Shown piece after piece: positions 51,411 through 62,041 of a DNA stretch of 64,000 bases. The DNA is from Caulochytrium protostelioides. Lineage: Eukaryota; Chytridiomycota; Caulochytriomycetes; Caulochytriales; Caulochytriaceae. The notes below the pieces were generated by a model. That model was not told the DNA's origin and did not search any database. It saw only the letters and a program-made list of their open reading frames with translations. The stretch's first letter is position 1. Each line of letters begins with the position of its first letter. Position numbers and translations under genes: made by a program. Location: positions 89,109 to 153,108 of the forward strand of contig ML014139.1 of assembly GCA_003615045.1 (NCBI GenBank), in the 5' to 3' direction.

Positions 51411-53282
51411 ATGAGCGACACCACCCGGCGGGCCACCAAGGCCGGTACTTGGTACACCCAAGACGGTAAGCAGCATACATCCTCGGGATTATTGGCTGTA
51501 ACCGTCGACGAGAGGCCGTCTTTCAGCGAGTTTAGACAAAGAGCTCACGGGTCCTACTCACTTGCTTTGAGCTGTTGCGTCATGGACGCATCCTGACGCT
51601 TGTTACAGCCGCGCAACTCCTGTCGGAGCTAAAGAATTGGCTGGCTCAAGGCGTGGCGTCCAACAGCGATCTCGGTGTCGACTTTCCGTCCAGCCGTGTC
51701 AAAGCCGTCATTGTCCCGTAAAGTTTCCTTGCATTCTGACATTCCGTGTCGCGTCGTAACAGAAGGAGCAAATGCAGATGAGCTCACCAATCATCTCATC
51801 TTTTCCTGTGACGATCTATGAACTTCACACCCCTTCTACAGACATGCCGGCTATCGATTTTCGGGGGCGACGGCAGGGCACGCCTATCATGCCATCGATG
51901 TCCGTGAGATGTAAGTTGCAGTATGCCTCGTGCCGGATGCAGGAAGTGCCCTGACACTGACACGAAATGAAGAATTCGGCTGCCCCGTTGTACCTGCCAT
52001 CTCAAATCGCGCCACTCACCTCCTGAATGTTCACTGATGTGACTGTGATGGATGTGCAACTGCGGTGGCCACCTAGCAACCGCGTTTTTCTGATTGGGTA
52101 AGTCATGGAAGTCTTGGACGATCGCCGTCGTGCCATGGATGGTTGATCGGGCGATTCGACGGTGACGACAGAACTTTTCTTTTTTTGGATATGTAGGCGA
52201 CGCGACTACCGTCACCTTGGGCGTGTTCATTCCGGTGTGCAGGTCAAGGCGTCGGGCGCACGGCGCTGAGAGCCCTTCATCAGCGCGAAACGTGGCTTTT
52301 CTACGTGCGTTGTGGCCATGAAGTTCCCATGGTTCCATCATCAGGGGCACGTTACTACCGCCCGATATGGATGTAGCTGCCGACGACATGGATGTTTGTT
52401 TTAAACACTGTGTCGTTGAAGCGCCATGCTCGTTATATACTTGATCTTATCTGAGTCGAACCCATCGCCCGCTTCAGCCATCGCCCACGTGGCGGCAAAG
52501 CTATCACAGGCCAATGGCCACCGTGACATCGCGATCATGACGATGTCTTATGAACTCACATTGATGATGTGATGCTATATTGCCTTTGCAACGTATGCAA
52601 TAGACCCAACCATCACTGGGCTGAGCTCGGCGACCGCGTCGGCGTGACGCACCTCAAGAGCTGCGAAACACCGATGGGGCCGATTTTTGTGGACACGATT
52701 GTGACACAGGCTTTGCAGGATGAGGGCCTCGCGATCCCCTTGCGCAAGGCCGTGGACGAGCAGGAGCATTCACTCGAAATGCAGATGCCCTATCTCTTCC
52801 ACATCATGGCCGATGCTGGCAAGACGCCGAGTCAATGGACGCTGGTTCCCTTGATGGTCGGGCACACCAGCGCCGCACAGGAAAAGAAACTGGCGGCCTT
52901 CCTGTCGCCGCATCTAGCGGATCCCCACACCCTGTTCGTCATCAGCTCTGACTTTTGCCACTGGGGTGAGCCATATGGGTACATGCCACGCGAAAGCGCG
53001 GTACCGATCTACAAGTCCATCGAGACGATGGACCGGCGCGGTATGACGCTGATCGAGCAGCAGAACGTGGCGGGATTCCGCGCGTATTTGGACGAGACGC
53101 GCAACACGATCTGTGGCCGCCACGCCATCTCGCTGCTGCTAGAAACGCTGGATCATCTACACGCGCAGCCAGATCACGTGCGGCTGCAGGGACGCTTTGT
53201 GCATTACACCAACAGCGGGCGAGTCGAACGGCCGAGCGATTTCAGTGTCTCGTATGCCTCCGCCGTGTTTGTTACACCCTGA
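51411..53282 (+). CDS. MEMO1: MEMO1-like protein, five exons with a 21-nt microexon
   Basis: MEMO family, related to class III non-haem iron dioxygenases; animal MEMO1 binds copper/iron and affects motility signalling. Proposed exons: 51411-51465, 51609-51717, 51842-51910, 52077-52097, 52604-53282 (310 residues; human has 297). Donors are GTAAGC, GTAAAG, GTAAGT and GTAAGT; acceptors CAG, CAG, TAG and TAG. The joins give TKAGTWYTQDAAQLLSELK, then PHAGYRFSGATAGHAYHAI, then INRVFLIGPNHHWAELGDR, each with the same spacing as the human protein. Expected metal ligands are present: His56 (PHAGY), His89 (GPNHH) and Cys255 (NTICGRH). EHSLEMQMPYL and FVISSDFCHWGEP are also conserved. Exon 4 encodes only about seven residues. 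Intron 4 (506 bp) is the longest. The exon model is inferred by eye from splice motifs and family spacing. Confidence 0.86.
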
Positions 53283-53819
53283 TCAGCTGATCTCCAGGTC
53301 TGGTTAATCAACGCATGCTTCGAGTGTGAGTATAAATGTTGACGACACTCAGAAACGCTGTAGCGCTGGCGCATAGCGCATATGCCTGTAGTTAACTATT
53401 CTTGAATCGTATCTTTCGTGGCGAATGTAATATGTGCTCTCCGAACTGCGATGCTCTTCCCATGCTTGTATCATTGCATCACGACGACTTTCTTTTCAAC
53501 CCCGTCATTTGCTGTATGTACGCTTTCACGATGACGGGATCTCGATCATAGAGATTATGACCCACGACATCCCACAAAGCTGGAAAGTATTATAGTATAG
53601 TTCCGCAGAAGCGCAGGAAGAAGCACATTAGTGTTCGGTAATGTAACAAAAATTTTTATTTGTATGTGAAACTGAAGAGAAAACAAAAGAAACAGGAAAA
53701 AAGAGAACGAGAGATTGTAAGAAACGGAGAAAGATAACTGAAAAAAAAATTAGCAGGGCCGGACAGCCCTGATGAGGAACATGATACAGCTGGATACTTG
53801 TTGGTTTTTTGCTCAGACT
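53283..53819. other. Intergenic between convergent genes
   Basis: AT-richer than the rest of the window, with A- and T-rich runs at about 53.64-53.75 kb; it probably holds the 3' UTRs of MEMO1 and of the small secreted protein. No gene seen. Confidence 0.55.
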
Positions 53820-54641
53820 CTATTCGCCCGGCTTCTCAGCGAGCGTGTCCTGCTTCATTGACGGCAGCTGCGACGACTCGTCGGCAGAAGCCGACGCTGC
53901 ATCTGGGCTCGATGCTTCGGCAAGGGTCGCCGATGTCGTCGCGGGCGCATCCGAGGCCTCCGCCGGCCGCTCAAAGTGCGACGACGCGGCCGGGGGCGAT
54001 GGCGGCATCTGCGGCGGCATCTTGGGAAAGTGGGCCTTCTGCTGCACCTGGCTGCCGCTGGCCAAGCGAATCGGCGCCGTGGGCTCGTACGCATCCACCG
54101 CATTCGGGAACAACGGTTCAAACTCGAACAGCTCATAGTTGCCCGCGCCGGACGTGGCTCTGTCGCCATTGTCAACGAACGGAGCAGCGATGCGATAGGA
54201 GGCAGTGTTGGCGATGGGAGCACGATCCACGCGGCCGCTGCTGCGGCCGCGGCCTGCGCGGCGTGCGTCCAGCGTCTCGCGGGATAGGGGATCGACAGGG
54301 GCGCCTGGAACAGGCACGCCGTCGACGGGGGTGGACGAGGCATCGGAGACGCGGTGCAGCCGTCCAACGGCGTCCACATCGGCCGACAGCCTGCGCCATT
54401 CGCTTGGCACATGCACGGGGACGTCTCGAAGCTGGACATGTTCGGAAGCCGCACTCGCAAGCAGATCGCCCACAGGCGGGATGAAATCATCCGGCTCACG
54501 GGCGTCGGTGGGGGTTCGTGGATGCGGCTTCGGCACGACATGAGTAAGGGGCGCCGGGACAGCCAGGACCGACGGGATCATGACGGAGCAGATGAGCAGC
54601 ATCACGAGACTGAAGCGGAGAGCAGCGATGGGCCCCGCCAT
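53820..54641 (-). CDS. Small predicted secreted protein, unknown function
   Basis: 273 residues from the ATG at 54639-54641; the frame is open about 20 codons further upstream but without another ATG. The N-terminus MAGPIAALRFSLVMLLICSV followed by MIPSVLAVPAPL has a clear signal peptide, with likely cleavage after an Ala near residue 27. The mature part is Pro/Ala/Ser-rich and hydrophilic, with no Cys pattern, no second membrane segment and no recognised domain; a better-ordered piece may be NYELFEFEPLFPNAVDAYEP. No GPI-type hydrophobic tail. Convergent with MEMO1. It might be a lineage-specific secreted or wall protein; this is inference from the signal peptide only. Confidence 0.6.
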   Translation of the reverse strand: MAGPIAALRFSLVMLLICSVMIPSVLAVPAPLTHVVPKPHPRTPTDAREPDDFIPPVGDLLASAASEHVQLRDVPVHVPSEWRRLSADVDAVGRLHRVSDASSTPVDGVPVPGAPVDPLSRETLDARRAGRGRSSGRVDRAPIANTASYRIAAPFVDNGDRATSGAGNYELFEFEPLFPNAVDAYEPTAPIRLASGSQVQQKAHFPKMPPQMPPSPPAASSHFERPAEASDAPATTSATLAEASSPDAASASADESSQLPSMKQDTLAEKPGE

Positions 54642-56286
54642 GACGGCGTGATGGTGTGCGCTGATGATGGGATATAGTCGAATGAATGGATCCGAAGCCA
54701 ATGGAATCCGTCGATCCAGACGACACGCTGTGCTGGGTCGACCAAATGAGGACGGAGCAGAGTAGAAAAAGAACGCAACTTCGATTCAATGGGGATGAAG
54801 GTATCGATGATAGCGATAGCAAACACAAAAGAAATGATCACGAGATCAGGAGTTCAAACGATCAGTGACCTTGAGCGAGTGCTTGATCATTTTCCCATCG
54901 CCACGTACATTCCTGTGCCGTGAACACAGGTGATTCCCCTTGTGGGTCCATGCACCCCCGACTTTGGTGGTCACCTATATATAGGGCCCAGCGAGCCGAT
55001 CTCTCCGGTTGTTATTGCGGCAGCACATGCATGTGTTTCGGGCTGCACCGTCTGCCACGCTTTGTGGGCTCCAATGCGCCGTTGCGTGGGCTGACCAACG
55101 CGGATGATGAGTGGCGGCACGCTGACTGATAGCGGAGCCGAGATGCGTTCCAGCAAGCCCCATGCTCTGCGATGCTCTGCGATGCTCAGTGATGCCTTGC
55201 CTAGCGACGATCTCCCCGGGGGTGGCTCCAGCGGCGATGCCCGGCGAGATTTGATTGATGAAGCGTTCGGACTGGGTTCATCGCGCATTGGCGTCATGGC
55301 GACGGATGAGCCGAGCGCCGCGCTGACACGAGACTTCTCGTCGTCCCACCCGCGCGCACGGATCATGGGCGAGGCGAGGCGATGGCGTTCGCAGCCGCAT
55401 CGCCCTGGGGTCGTCGATGCCGGGTGGGCCATCCGTGCCGCGGGCTGGAAACGTCTTGCTGGGTGCGTTGTGCGCTTCGCACTCGATCACGCCACGGCAT
55501 GGCGGGTGCCGCCTTCAAGGCCGCAGGGGCCTTCCGTGCGTACAGGGACAGGAACCCTGGCCGCTGCCGCTGCTGATGCCCCTCGCGGGTCGCCGTGGCC
55601 GCGGTTGTTGGGGCTGCTCGCAGCCCCCACATGGCCCATAAGGTCGCCTTCTTGCTCCTCCTTGCCCGCGTCGGCATGAGCGGCCACAATCGAGTGACCA
55701 TGGCGTTCCCCGCCCCACACTGGCGGTGGAGCATCGCGAGGCTTTTCGTTGTCGTCGCCGCTCGTCCTTCTCCGTCTTCGTTGGCGTGTGCGATGCAACG
55801 GCGCGCCTGGCGGTTGCTGGTGCTTTTGGGAGGAGCCGCCGCCAACGTCGCGCACGGTACGCCATTTGTCTTTGAGGGCCGTAGGTCGAGGAGGGTGCCG
55901 GCGCAGCAGCGCTTCACAAGGGAGGCCGGGCCAGCAGACGAGACCGCAGGGGCCCCACCGGATGATCGAGCTTCGAGACAACGCCGACCCGGGGGGCACA
56001 CATGCGAAAACAGCCTTGGGGGCCGAGCAGCGACCGCTCCGATCATCGCCGGTGAACGGTGTGATGGTGCCCCGTCCAATGAGACGCCCTTGGACGATGC
56101 CATGGCAGGGAGCCATGGTGCGGACGACGATGCCGGCAACGACGACGACGGCGCTGTGTTCGCAGCAGTCCTCTGTCGCCTCCCGGTGTCGCGTGTTGCC
56201 GCATCTCCCCCATTAACTCCGCTCCTGCCGACCGCCGTTCATATGTCGATCAGCCGTGCGGGGCCTTCGATGGCAACAGCGCCGTG
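54642..56286. other. Intergenic with a possible short gene
   Basis: Divergent region between the secreted protein and the large helical protein. A TATATATAG sequence is at 54976-54984. An ATG-initiated plus-strand frame (55104-55679, 191 codons, MMSGGTLTDSGAEMRSS) starts about 120 bp after it, but has no domain and becomes Arg/Pro-rich in its second half; another frame from an ATG at 55793 has a signal-like start (MQRRAWRLLVLLGGAAANVA). Neither is well enough supported to call a gene. Confidence 0.4.
54976..54984 (+). promoter_or_regulatory. TATA-like sequence
   Basis: TATATATAG inside an otherwise GC-rich stretch, followed by GGCCC. It is nearly symmetric, so it could serve either the minus-strand secreted gene (about 335 bp from its ATG) or an uncertain plus-strand frame at 55104. 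Confidence 0.35.
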
Positions 56287-59200
56287 ATGCGTCGCGCTCG
56301 TCAGATCTCAGCGTCGTGGTCTGCTGCTCCTCCCGTCTCGACGCGTGTCAGCGGATCGTTGCTGACGCCGCGTCGCGAACAGCATGGCGACATCGTACCG
56401 CTGAGCCTGCCTCCCCGGCGATGGCGGTCGCGTTGTGACTGGCATCCCGCTGGTGGGGCGGTCGCCCGCCTTCCATGCTATCTCGTGCAACATCATGGGC
56501 GGAGCCCAGGCTTTCAACGTGGTGCCCACGCGACGGCAGAGTGGGCGACCGCCGTGACAACATCGGCTGCGTCGGCCACAAGGGTTTCGCTGTCAAGGGT
56601 GCCAGCTCGAGGCCTGGCGACCGCCCGTGCCACTACCACGACGTGCCCCCCCGAAGCAGGGCAAGATCTATCTGCGGCGGCGTGGTATGACATGCTGCTG
56701 ACTGCACGACGGGAGGGCCGGATCGCCCATCTCCCGATGGCGGCATGGACGCCATGCCTGCAAGCCATCCTCGATGCTCTTCGGGCGGCGCCGCCGCGCG
56801 CATTCACGGGCGAAGGCGATGAAGGTACCGGGGTATCAGAGCCCTATACTAACGCGATTCAGGCCGTGTTCATGATTCTGGTCGATATGGGCCGCCACCA
56901 GATCCTTGTGTCGGATGATGCGCTGCGTCTCTGCGCGACCATGGCGAGCACCATGATGGCAGCGCATCGGACGAATGCCGTCTTTGTTGCGATGCTGCGC
57001 GGCGTGCTGCTGGACCTGCTTCGCGTGCAAATGAAGAGCGATTTGTATACGCAGTACAACAGCGTCCGCTTTTTCGAGACGATGGTGCTCGCTATGATTC
57101 ACCAGTGTACCGTGCCCGCGCATGACTGGTGGGCCTGGCTGCTCCAAACCTCTTCGCACTCACCTGTCTCGCCGCTCGTCTGGGAGGCAGCATTGGCACA
57201 TGGCGATCAGCTCCATGCCCCCGAGAACGACGCGGCGCCCCCGATCGTCTCACTCACCAGAATCCCCACCGCGGCCGATGCAGTGCTCACCATATCGACA
57301 CGGTACTGTGAGGAGCTGGTCGAGCCGTTACGCCACCTGGAATCGACGAATGCGCGGAAACCCCAGTTTGCTGATCTCGAGCCGTCCTTGCACGACCGCA
57401 ATGTGGCGCTGATGAACGTGTACCGTGCCCAAACAGAAGACGCTGTGATTGCTTGCTACGGGCATTTCCTGGTCACCGCCGCAACCGATTCGGGATGCAC
57501 CGCGCCGACGTTCACCGCCGTTTGGAATCGGTATGTGGCCTCAACCTTGCCCCTCGACGGCGGTCTTGTGGCTCGCCTCATCCGGGTCGCGACCGAACGG
57601 CACGACCTGCCAGCGCTGCTCTTTTGGTCGCAGAGCGCCGACGCCTTTGCGGACCCTGCTCTAGGCCGCCTGGTGCACGCCACGTTGGTTGAGTGGGGTC
57701 TCGTCAACTACACGATTAAGGCTGATCAAGATCAACGCCAGGACCGCCATCTGCTGGAAGCGGCCGCCAAGCAAATGATCTGTCTGGGTCTCGATCCCTC
57801 CCCGGTGGCGCGGTGGCTCTTTGACATGACGGCATGGCAACGACCTGTTGCAACGGAGGATTTGACGTCAGCGCCCGCGGAGGCGCTGATGAGTTCCCAA
57901 GCCATGGCCGCATTCTGGGAAACGTGCCACGTGCTGCTGTCGCTCGACGACAGTCCGACGACTGCCGCCTGGACAAGGATGATGCTTCATCGCGCGCCAC
58001 GGCACATCGCGCTCTGGGTGCACTATCTGAATGACGTTGCGTCGCATTCGTTCCGCTACGATGCCGCCCGGACCCGACACCTGCAAGCCGTGCTCCACCG
58101 CCAAGCGGGTGCCACGCTGAGCGTGTTGCATGCCGAACCGCTGTTCCTATCTCCGCTTGGCGTCCAGACCACCGTAATTGAATGCATCGACCACCTGGAG
58201 CATTCGCTCGGACGGACGGTGCGGACGACGGCGGCCGCGACCGGAACGGCGCCCGCTGTATCTGCTACGCCAAAACCGAAGGGCGCAAAGCGGAAACGGC
58301 TTCATTCTGCTGGATCGCATGCAGGCGCGCTCGTGTATCGTCTGCAGTCACCACCCGGCGTGGCATCGTATGAGGCATCGTCGCCATCATCGTCCGTCGC
58401 GCTGCCATCTTCGTGGCAGGATTGTTCGGAGGCGGAGGCGGCGGTGTGGTCGGCGCTGTCCCAGGCAGCATCGCTTCGTGTGATGCTCAACGTCACGGTT
58501 CATTGGCTGAACCACGTCGGTCCTCAACTGGGCCTCACGACATCGTCGTCAATAGGTACTTCTGCCGGAGCGATGGGCGAGAAGCGATCACGTTCGCTGC
58601 GGTTGCTCGATGCAGTCGCTCGCCGGCTGGCGGTTCTGCTAGACCGCCAAACGAAGAGCCGCACGCCGACATGGACGCTTGACAAGGAGATGCTCCATCA
58701 TCTCGAACGTGCAGACGCCATCTGGTCGCTGCACCCCCGCCATGCCTTGGCGATGTTGGTGCAACACGTAGCGTCGTCCCATCCGTTGACCGCCCTGTTG
58801 GCCCTCATGGCCTTGAGCGAAGCATGGGGAAGTATGTGGCCGCAGTATCACGACGCGCTTCTGTATCGCTCGGATACGTTCGCCACGACCATCGGAATTT
58901 TGATGCGTCAGGGTCATCTCCGCGTGGCAATCGGTGTCCTGCGTCTTTGGTTGCCGCCCATGCCTGGCCTGATGAGTGGACCGCAGACGTCCTCCCCGCT
59001 TAGCGGCATACTCGCAGCGCCCACGTCACCGGATGTGAGGGCCTGGCAGTCGGCGCTTGACCACATTACCCTCAGTCCAGCGGGCTGGCTTTGTCTGCTG
59101 GAGGTGGTTTCCCGCTCTGCACGGAGCCAGGCGCATACTGATGCGTTGTTGGGCCACCAGCATCTGTCGCGCCGCGCACTTCACATCGACGAGGGCGACA

Positions 59201-59985
59201 CCACCGGTCATCTCCTTGCCGTGCATCCCGCGTGGCTAGCCGACAGTCTGCTGCGGCGCCCGTCGGTCCCTATTGATGAAGGCCACGCCACCGACTCGAA
59301 CGGGTGGGATCGGACGGCCGCGCCTGAAGCGATTCGGCACGCGCCGTGGCAGCTAGTGCTCATTCGCCACTTGGTCGCCACATACCCAACGGCTGTACTG
59401 CGCCACGGTGGCGCCTTCCACCACGTCCAGCGGCAGCGTCCCGATCTCCTTCAGCAGCTGGATCTGCGTGGCCAGCGGGGCGCCGTGGGCATGTGGCACG
59501 ACCACGGGGCCGTGTCGGGATGGCTCGTGACTGTGATGGATGTCTTCTTTTTGATGCAGGCGCAGGCGCCGCCACAGCCCAGCGCGAGTTCATCACCGCC
59601 GCCACCGACCCAGCTGCGATACCATCTGCAAGCGCTGTGGGACGATGCCGAAACATGGAGCACGACCGGCGGCGCGCCTTCGCCACCGCTGATGCAGCCC
59701 ATTCGGCAGACGCATACGATCTCGGACAACGCCTTCCGCGCGTGGCTAATGCTGCTGTACCGTCTGCTGTCCGAATCCGAGCCCGTCGCCTCGCCGATGC
59801 GGATGTACGAACCGGGCTTCACGCGCGACCAGCAGGCGAGTTCGATGCATACGCTCCGGACCACCTTCGTGCATGCGCTCGAACGCCACGGGTACGCATG
59901 GACGGAAAGCTTAGATCTCGTTTCGCTCCCCCTGGTCCGGCATCCGAAGCGGCAGAGTTACCAGCTCGCCACGCGTCCGGTTTGA
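56287..59985 (+). CDS. Large helical protein of unknown function, possibly mitochondrial
   Basis: 1,232 residues from the first ATG of the frame at 56287 (the preceding codon is GTG). Family not recognised. The first about 110 residues are rich in Arg/Ser/Ala with few acidic residues, which could be a mitochondrial presequence (MRRARQISASWSAAP). The rest is almost entirely helix-forming, with repeated 30-40 residue blocks reminiscent of an alpha-solenoid: AWYDMLLTARREGRI, FTAVWNRYVASTLPLDGGL, LVARLIRVATERHDLPALLF. Such blocks resemble PPR/TPR-like helical pairs, but I could not establish a repeat register. A basic insert (KPKGAKRKRL) is near residue 660. No catalytic motif or membrane segment. 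Coding is supported by length, balanced composition and codon use unlike the surrounding spurious frames. Confidence 0.72.
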   Translation: MRRARQISASWSAAPPVSTRVSGSLLTPRREQHGDIVPLSLPPRRWRSRCDWHPAGGAVARLPCYLVQHHGRSPGFQRGAHATAEWATAVTTSAASATRVSLSRVPARGLATARATTTTCPPEAGQDLSAAAWYDMLLTARREGRIAHLPMAAWTPCLQAILDALRAAPPRAFTGEGDEGTGVSEPYTNAIQAVFMILVDMGRHQILVSDDALRLCATMASTMMAAHRTNAVFVAMLRGVLLDLLRVQMKSDLYTQYNSVRFFETMVLAMIHQCTVPAHDWWAWLLQTSSHSPVSPLVWEAALAHGDQLHAPENDAAPPIVSLTRIPTAADAVLTISTRYCEELVEPLRHLESTNARKPQFADLEPSLHDRNVALMNVYRAQTEDAVIACYGHFLVTAATDSGCTAPTFTAVWNRYVASTLPLDGGLVARLIRVATERHDLPALLFWSQSADAFADPALGRLVHATLVEWGLVNYTIKADQDQRQDRHLLEAAAKQMICLGLDPSPVARWLFDMTAWQRPVATEDLTSAPAEALMSSQAMAAFWETCHVLLSLDDSPTTAAWTRMMLHRAPRHIALWVHYLNDVASHSFRYDAARTRHLQAVLHRQAGATLSVLHAEPLFLSPLGVQTTVIECIDHLEHSLGRTVRTTAAATGTAPAVSATPKPKGAKRKRLHSAGSHAGALVYRLQSPPGVASYEASSPSSSVALPSSWQDCSEAEAAVWSALSQAASLRVMLNVTVHWLNHVGPQLGLTTSSSIGTSAGAMGEKRSRSLRLLDAVARRLAVLLDRQTKSRTPTWTLDKEMLHHLERADAIWSLHPRHALAMLVQHVASSHPLTALLALMALSEAWGSMWPQYHDALLYRSDTFATTIGILMRQGHLRVAIGVLRLWLPPMPGLMSGPQTSSPLSGILAAPTSPDVRAWQSALDHITLSPAGWLCLLEVVSRSARSQAHTDALLGHQHLSRRALHIDEGDTTGHLLAVHPAWLADSLLRRPSVPIDEGHATDSNGWDRTAAPEAIRHAPWQLVLIRHLVATYPTAVLRHGGAFHHVQRQRPDLLQQLDLRGQRGAVGMWHDHGAVSGWLVTVMDVFFLMQAQAPPQPSASSSPPPPTQLRYHLQALWDDAETWSTTGGAPSPPLMQPIRQTHTISDNAFRAWLMLLYRLLSESEPVASPMRMYEPGFTRDQQASSMHTLRTTFVHALERHGYAWTESLDLVSLPLVRHPKRQSYQLATRPV

Positions 59986-60841
59986 ATGGCGACCTGCCAG
60001 GACCATGCGACCGCTCTATATGCACAGATATCAATAGAGACACACATAGAGAGATGTCTGCGTCGTTTTCATTCATGTGCTTCGGTTTGGTCGATCTCCA
60101 GTGTTCGATGGCGTTTTGATGACCGCTGGAGAGACGCGCAAGCAAGTGGACGGTAAGCAAAGCCGTGAGCGACCGGCCCGGCTCTTGTCGCGCGGCCCTT
60201 CGGGGGACCGCGCTCAGTCCAGCAACAAAGCTGGGCAGGCGCTTCCCAGAAAGAGAGAGGGAGAGAGGAGCTAGCCTGGCACGACCAAAGGGCCAAGCCA
60301 TATGTTGTCTCCTCTGGCGCTTGGCAGCATCAGTGATCCGCGAAAGCCCGACGCGTCCGCCACGATGTCGTCGCAGCATCTCGTGGTGATCCGATGGTGA
60401 TTCCAGGGTAGTATACATTCGTGGCCAATACGCATGAACTGACGCAGGTACTCCACGGCGTGCCATACGCCGTCCTGTGATTTCCATCTCCCATATATTC
60501 CCTCGAAACTCTATCCAACCGTGGTCCATGCACCCGCCGCTCGCCGTCCCGCAACTCCCCAGAGCTACGGCGCGGACGCTCTCTGCCTTCATACCCGGTC
60601 TCCTGTCTTGTTCCGTCGCGCGCGCACCATCCCCTCTATCCACCACCCGCGCCTGTGCGTGATCCCATCCCTGATCCATAAACGTGATCCCTGACTTGTC
60701 CTTGAAGCGACACGCGTGTCCCCGACACGCCGATAGACTGGACCCACGCCTCGTGACGTCACGTGCGAGACACGGTCATCGGGATCCGTTTGACGGTCCC
60801 ATTTTGTTTTTCCTTGTTGCGCGCCGGATCCGTTTGCAACG
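59986..60841. other. Intergenic, DnaJ promoter region
   Basis: No gene supported. It holds the 3' flank of the helical-protein gene and the promoter of the ER DnaJ gene, including the TGACGTCA/CACGTG element listed separately. Confidence 0.5.
60754..60765 (+). promoter_or_regulatory. CRE/UPR-like bZIP site upstream of ER DnaJ gene
   Basis: TGACGTCACGTG combines a full TGACGTCA palindrome (ATF/CREB type) with an overlapping CACGTG E-box, 77-88 bp before the ATG of an ER chaperone gene. bZIP factors of the unfolded-protein response (ATF6/XBP1/Hac1 class) recognise TGACGTG-like sequences, so a stress-response role is plausible. The site is seen; its function is inferred. Confidence 0.45.
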
Positions 60842-61954
60842 ATGCGGTTTGGCGCGAATCTGTGGGCCGCATGGCTGCTGCTATGCGTGGTCTCGTTATG
60901 CTACCTCGTTGTGGCTGCTGAATACTACGAGGCGCTCGGCGTCCCGCGCACCGCCTCGCAGCGCCAAATCAAGCATGCCTACCGCCAGCTGAGTCTCAAA
61001 TACCACCCCGACAAGAACCCGAACGACTCGGAAGCCGCGACTAAGTTCTTTGCGATTTCCCAGGCTTACGAGGTGCTTCAGGACCCTGAAAAGCGCCGCA
61101 TCTACGATATCCACGGCGAGGAAGGTATCAAGGCTGAGGGTCAGGGCGGCTTCCACGATCCGCACGACATCTTCCAACAGTTCGGCTTCGGCAGCGCCTT
61201 CCGCAGTGGCGGCGGCCAGACCAACAAGCGCAAGTCCGTTACGATTCCGCTGCAGGTGACGCTTGAGCAGGTTTTTCACGGCAGCGCGCTGGAAATCGAG
61301 CTCAACCGTCAGATTATCTGCACCCAGTGCCGCGGCACCGGCGCCAAGAGTCAGGATCACATTCGTACCTGCCCCGAGTGCCGCGGCTCTGGTGTGCGCT
61401 TGGTGCGCCAGATGATCATGCCGGGCCTCTACACGCAAATGCAAGCCACGTGCGACGCCTGTGGCGGCAAGGGCAAAATGATCGAGGAAGTCTGCTCGCG
61501 CTGCCACGGCCACCGCGTGCGTCGGGGAAGTCACCAAATCACGGTCGAGCTGGAAGCCGGTATGGAGAACGGCCATCAGATCGTGTTCGAGAACGAGGGC
61601 GACCAGGACCCCGAAACGACGCCCGGCGACGTCATTTTCGAGGTGACCGTCCAGCCGCACGTCATGTTCCGCCGACAGGGAGACAACCTCATCACCACAC
61701 AGGTGCTCTCGCTCGAAGAAGCATTGTTTGGGTTCGAACTGCCCTTGCAGCATGTGAGCGGTGAAGCGATCACACTCTCGCGTGGCAGGCAGGTCACCCA
61801 GTCGGGCTTTGTCCAGCGGGTCGCCGGGCAGGGGATGCCCAAGCACGGCTTCCCCTCTGAGCGCGGTGATCTCTTTGTCGAGTATGCCGTGGTCTTGCCC
61901 AAGAAGGTTGATCCGGCCATCCAGCCGCTGCTGAAAGCGGTCCAATATATTTGA
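60842..61954 (+). CDS. SCJ1: ER-lumenal DnaJ co-chaperone (SCJ1/DNAJB11 type)
   Basis: 370 residues. A signal peptide of about 26 residues ([20 protein letters not shown]) precedes a J domain at about 27-92 with the HPD motif at 55-57 ([10 protein letters not shown]), which stimulates the ATPase of lumenal Hsp70 (BiP/Kar2). A short Gly/Phe linker ([11 protein letters not shown]) follows, then a type I zinc region with four Cys modules: [24 protein letters not shown] and a last, deviating CSRCHGHR. The C-terminal substrate-binding beta-domains contain [20 protein letters not shown] and [15 protein letters not shown]. The protein ends KAVQYI with no HDEL/KDEL-type retrieval signal, so retention would depend on partners. 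Start ATG at 60842. The complete Cys modules favour SCJ1 over animal DNAJB11. Confidence 0.93.
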   Translation: MRFGANLWAAWLLLCVVSLCYLVVAAEYYEALGVPRTASQRQIKHAYRQLSLKYHPDKNPNDSEAATKFFAISQAYEVLQDPEKRRIYDIHGEEGIKAEGQGGFHDPHDIFQQFGFGSAFRSGGGQTNKRKSVTIPLQVTLEQVFHGSALEIELNRQIICTQCRGTGAKSQDHIRTCPECRGSGVRLVRQMIMPGLYTQMQATCDACGGKGKMIEEVCSRCHGHRVRRGSHQITVELEAGMENGHQIVFENEGDQDPETTPGDVIFEVTVQPHVMFRRQGDNLITTQVLSLEEALFGFELPLQHVSGEAITLSRGRQVTQSGFVQRVAGQGMPKHGFPSERGDLFVEYAVVLPKKVDPAIQPLLKAVQYI

Positions 61955-62041
61955 ATCAAAGATATGTCAGTATCCGGAACAATTCAACACGCCGTACCCT
62001 CTATGGTGTCCCCGGGGATCCTTCAAGGAGGTATTCCGCGT

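Noticed and set aside
51796-52389. 197-codon minus-strand frame over MEMO1 introns
   Set aside because: Covers exons and introns of the recognised plus-strand gene; no domain.
52448-52470. tRNA B-box-like GGTTCGACTCA on the minus strand
   Set aside because: Flanking bases do not form a T-arm stem and no A-box or acceptor stem is present; it lies within a MEMO1 intron.
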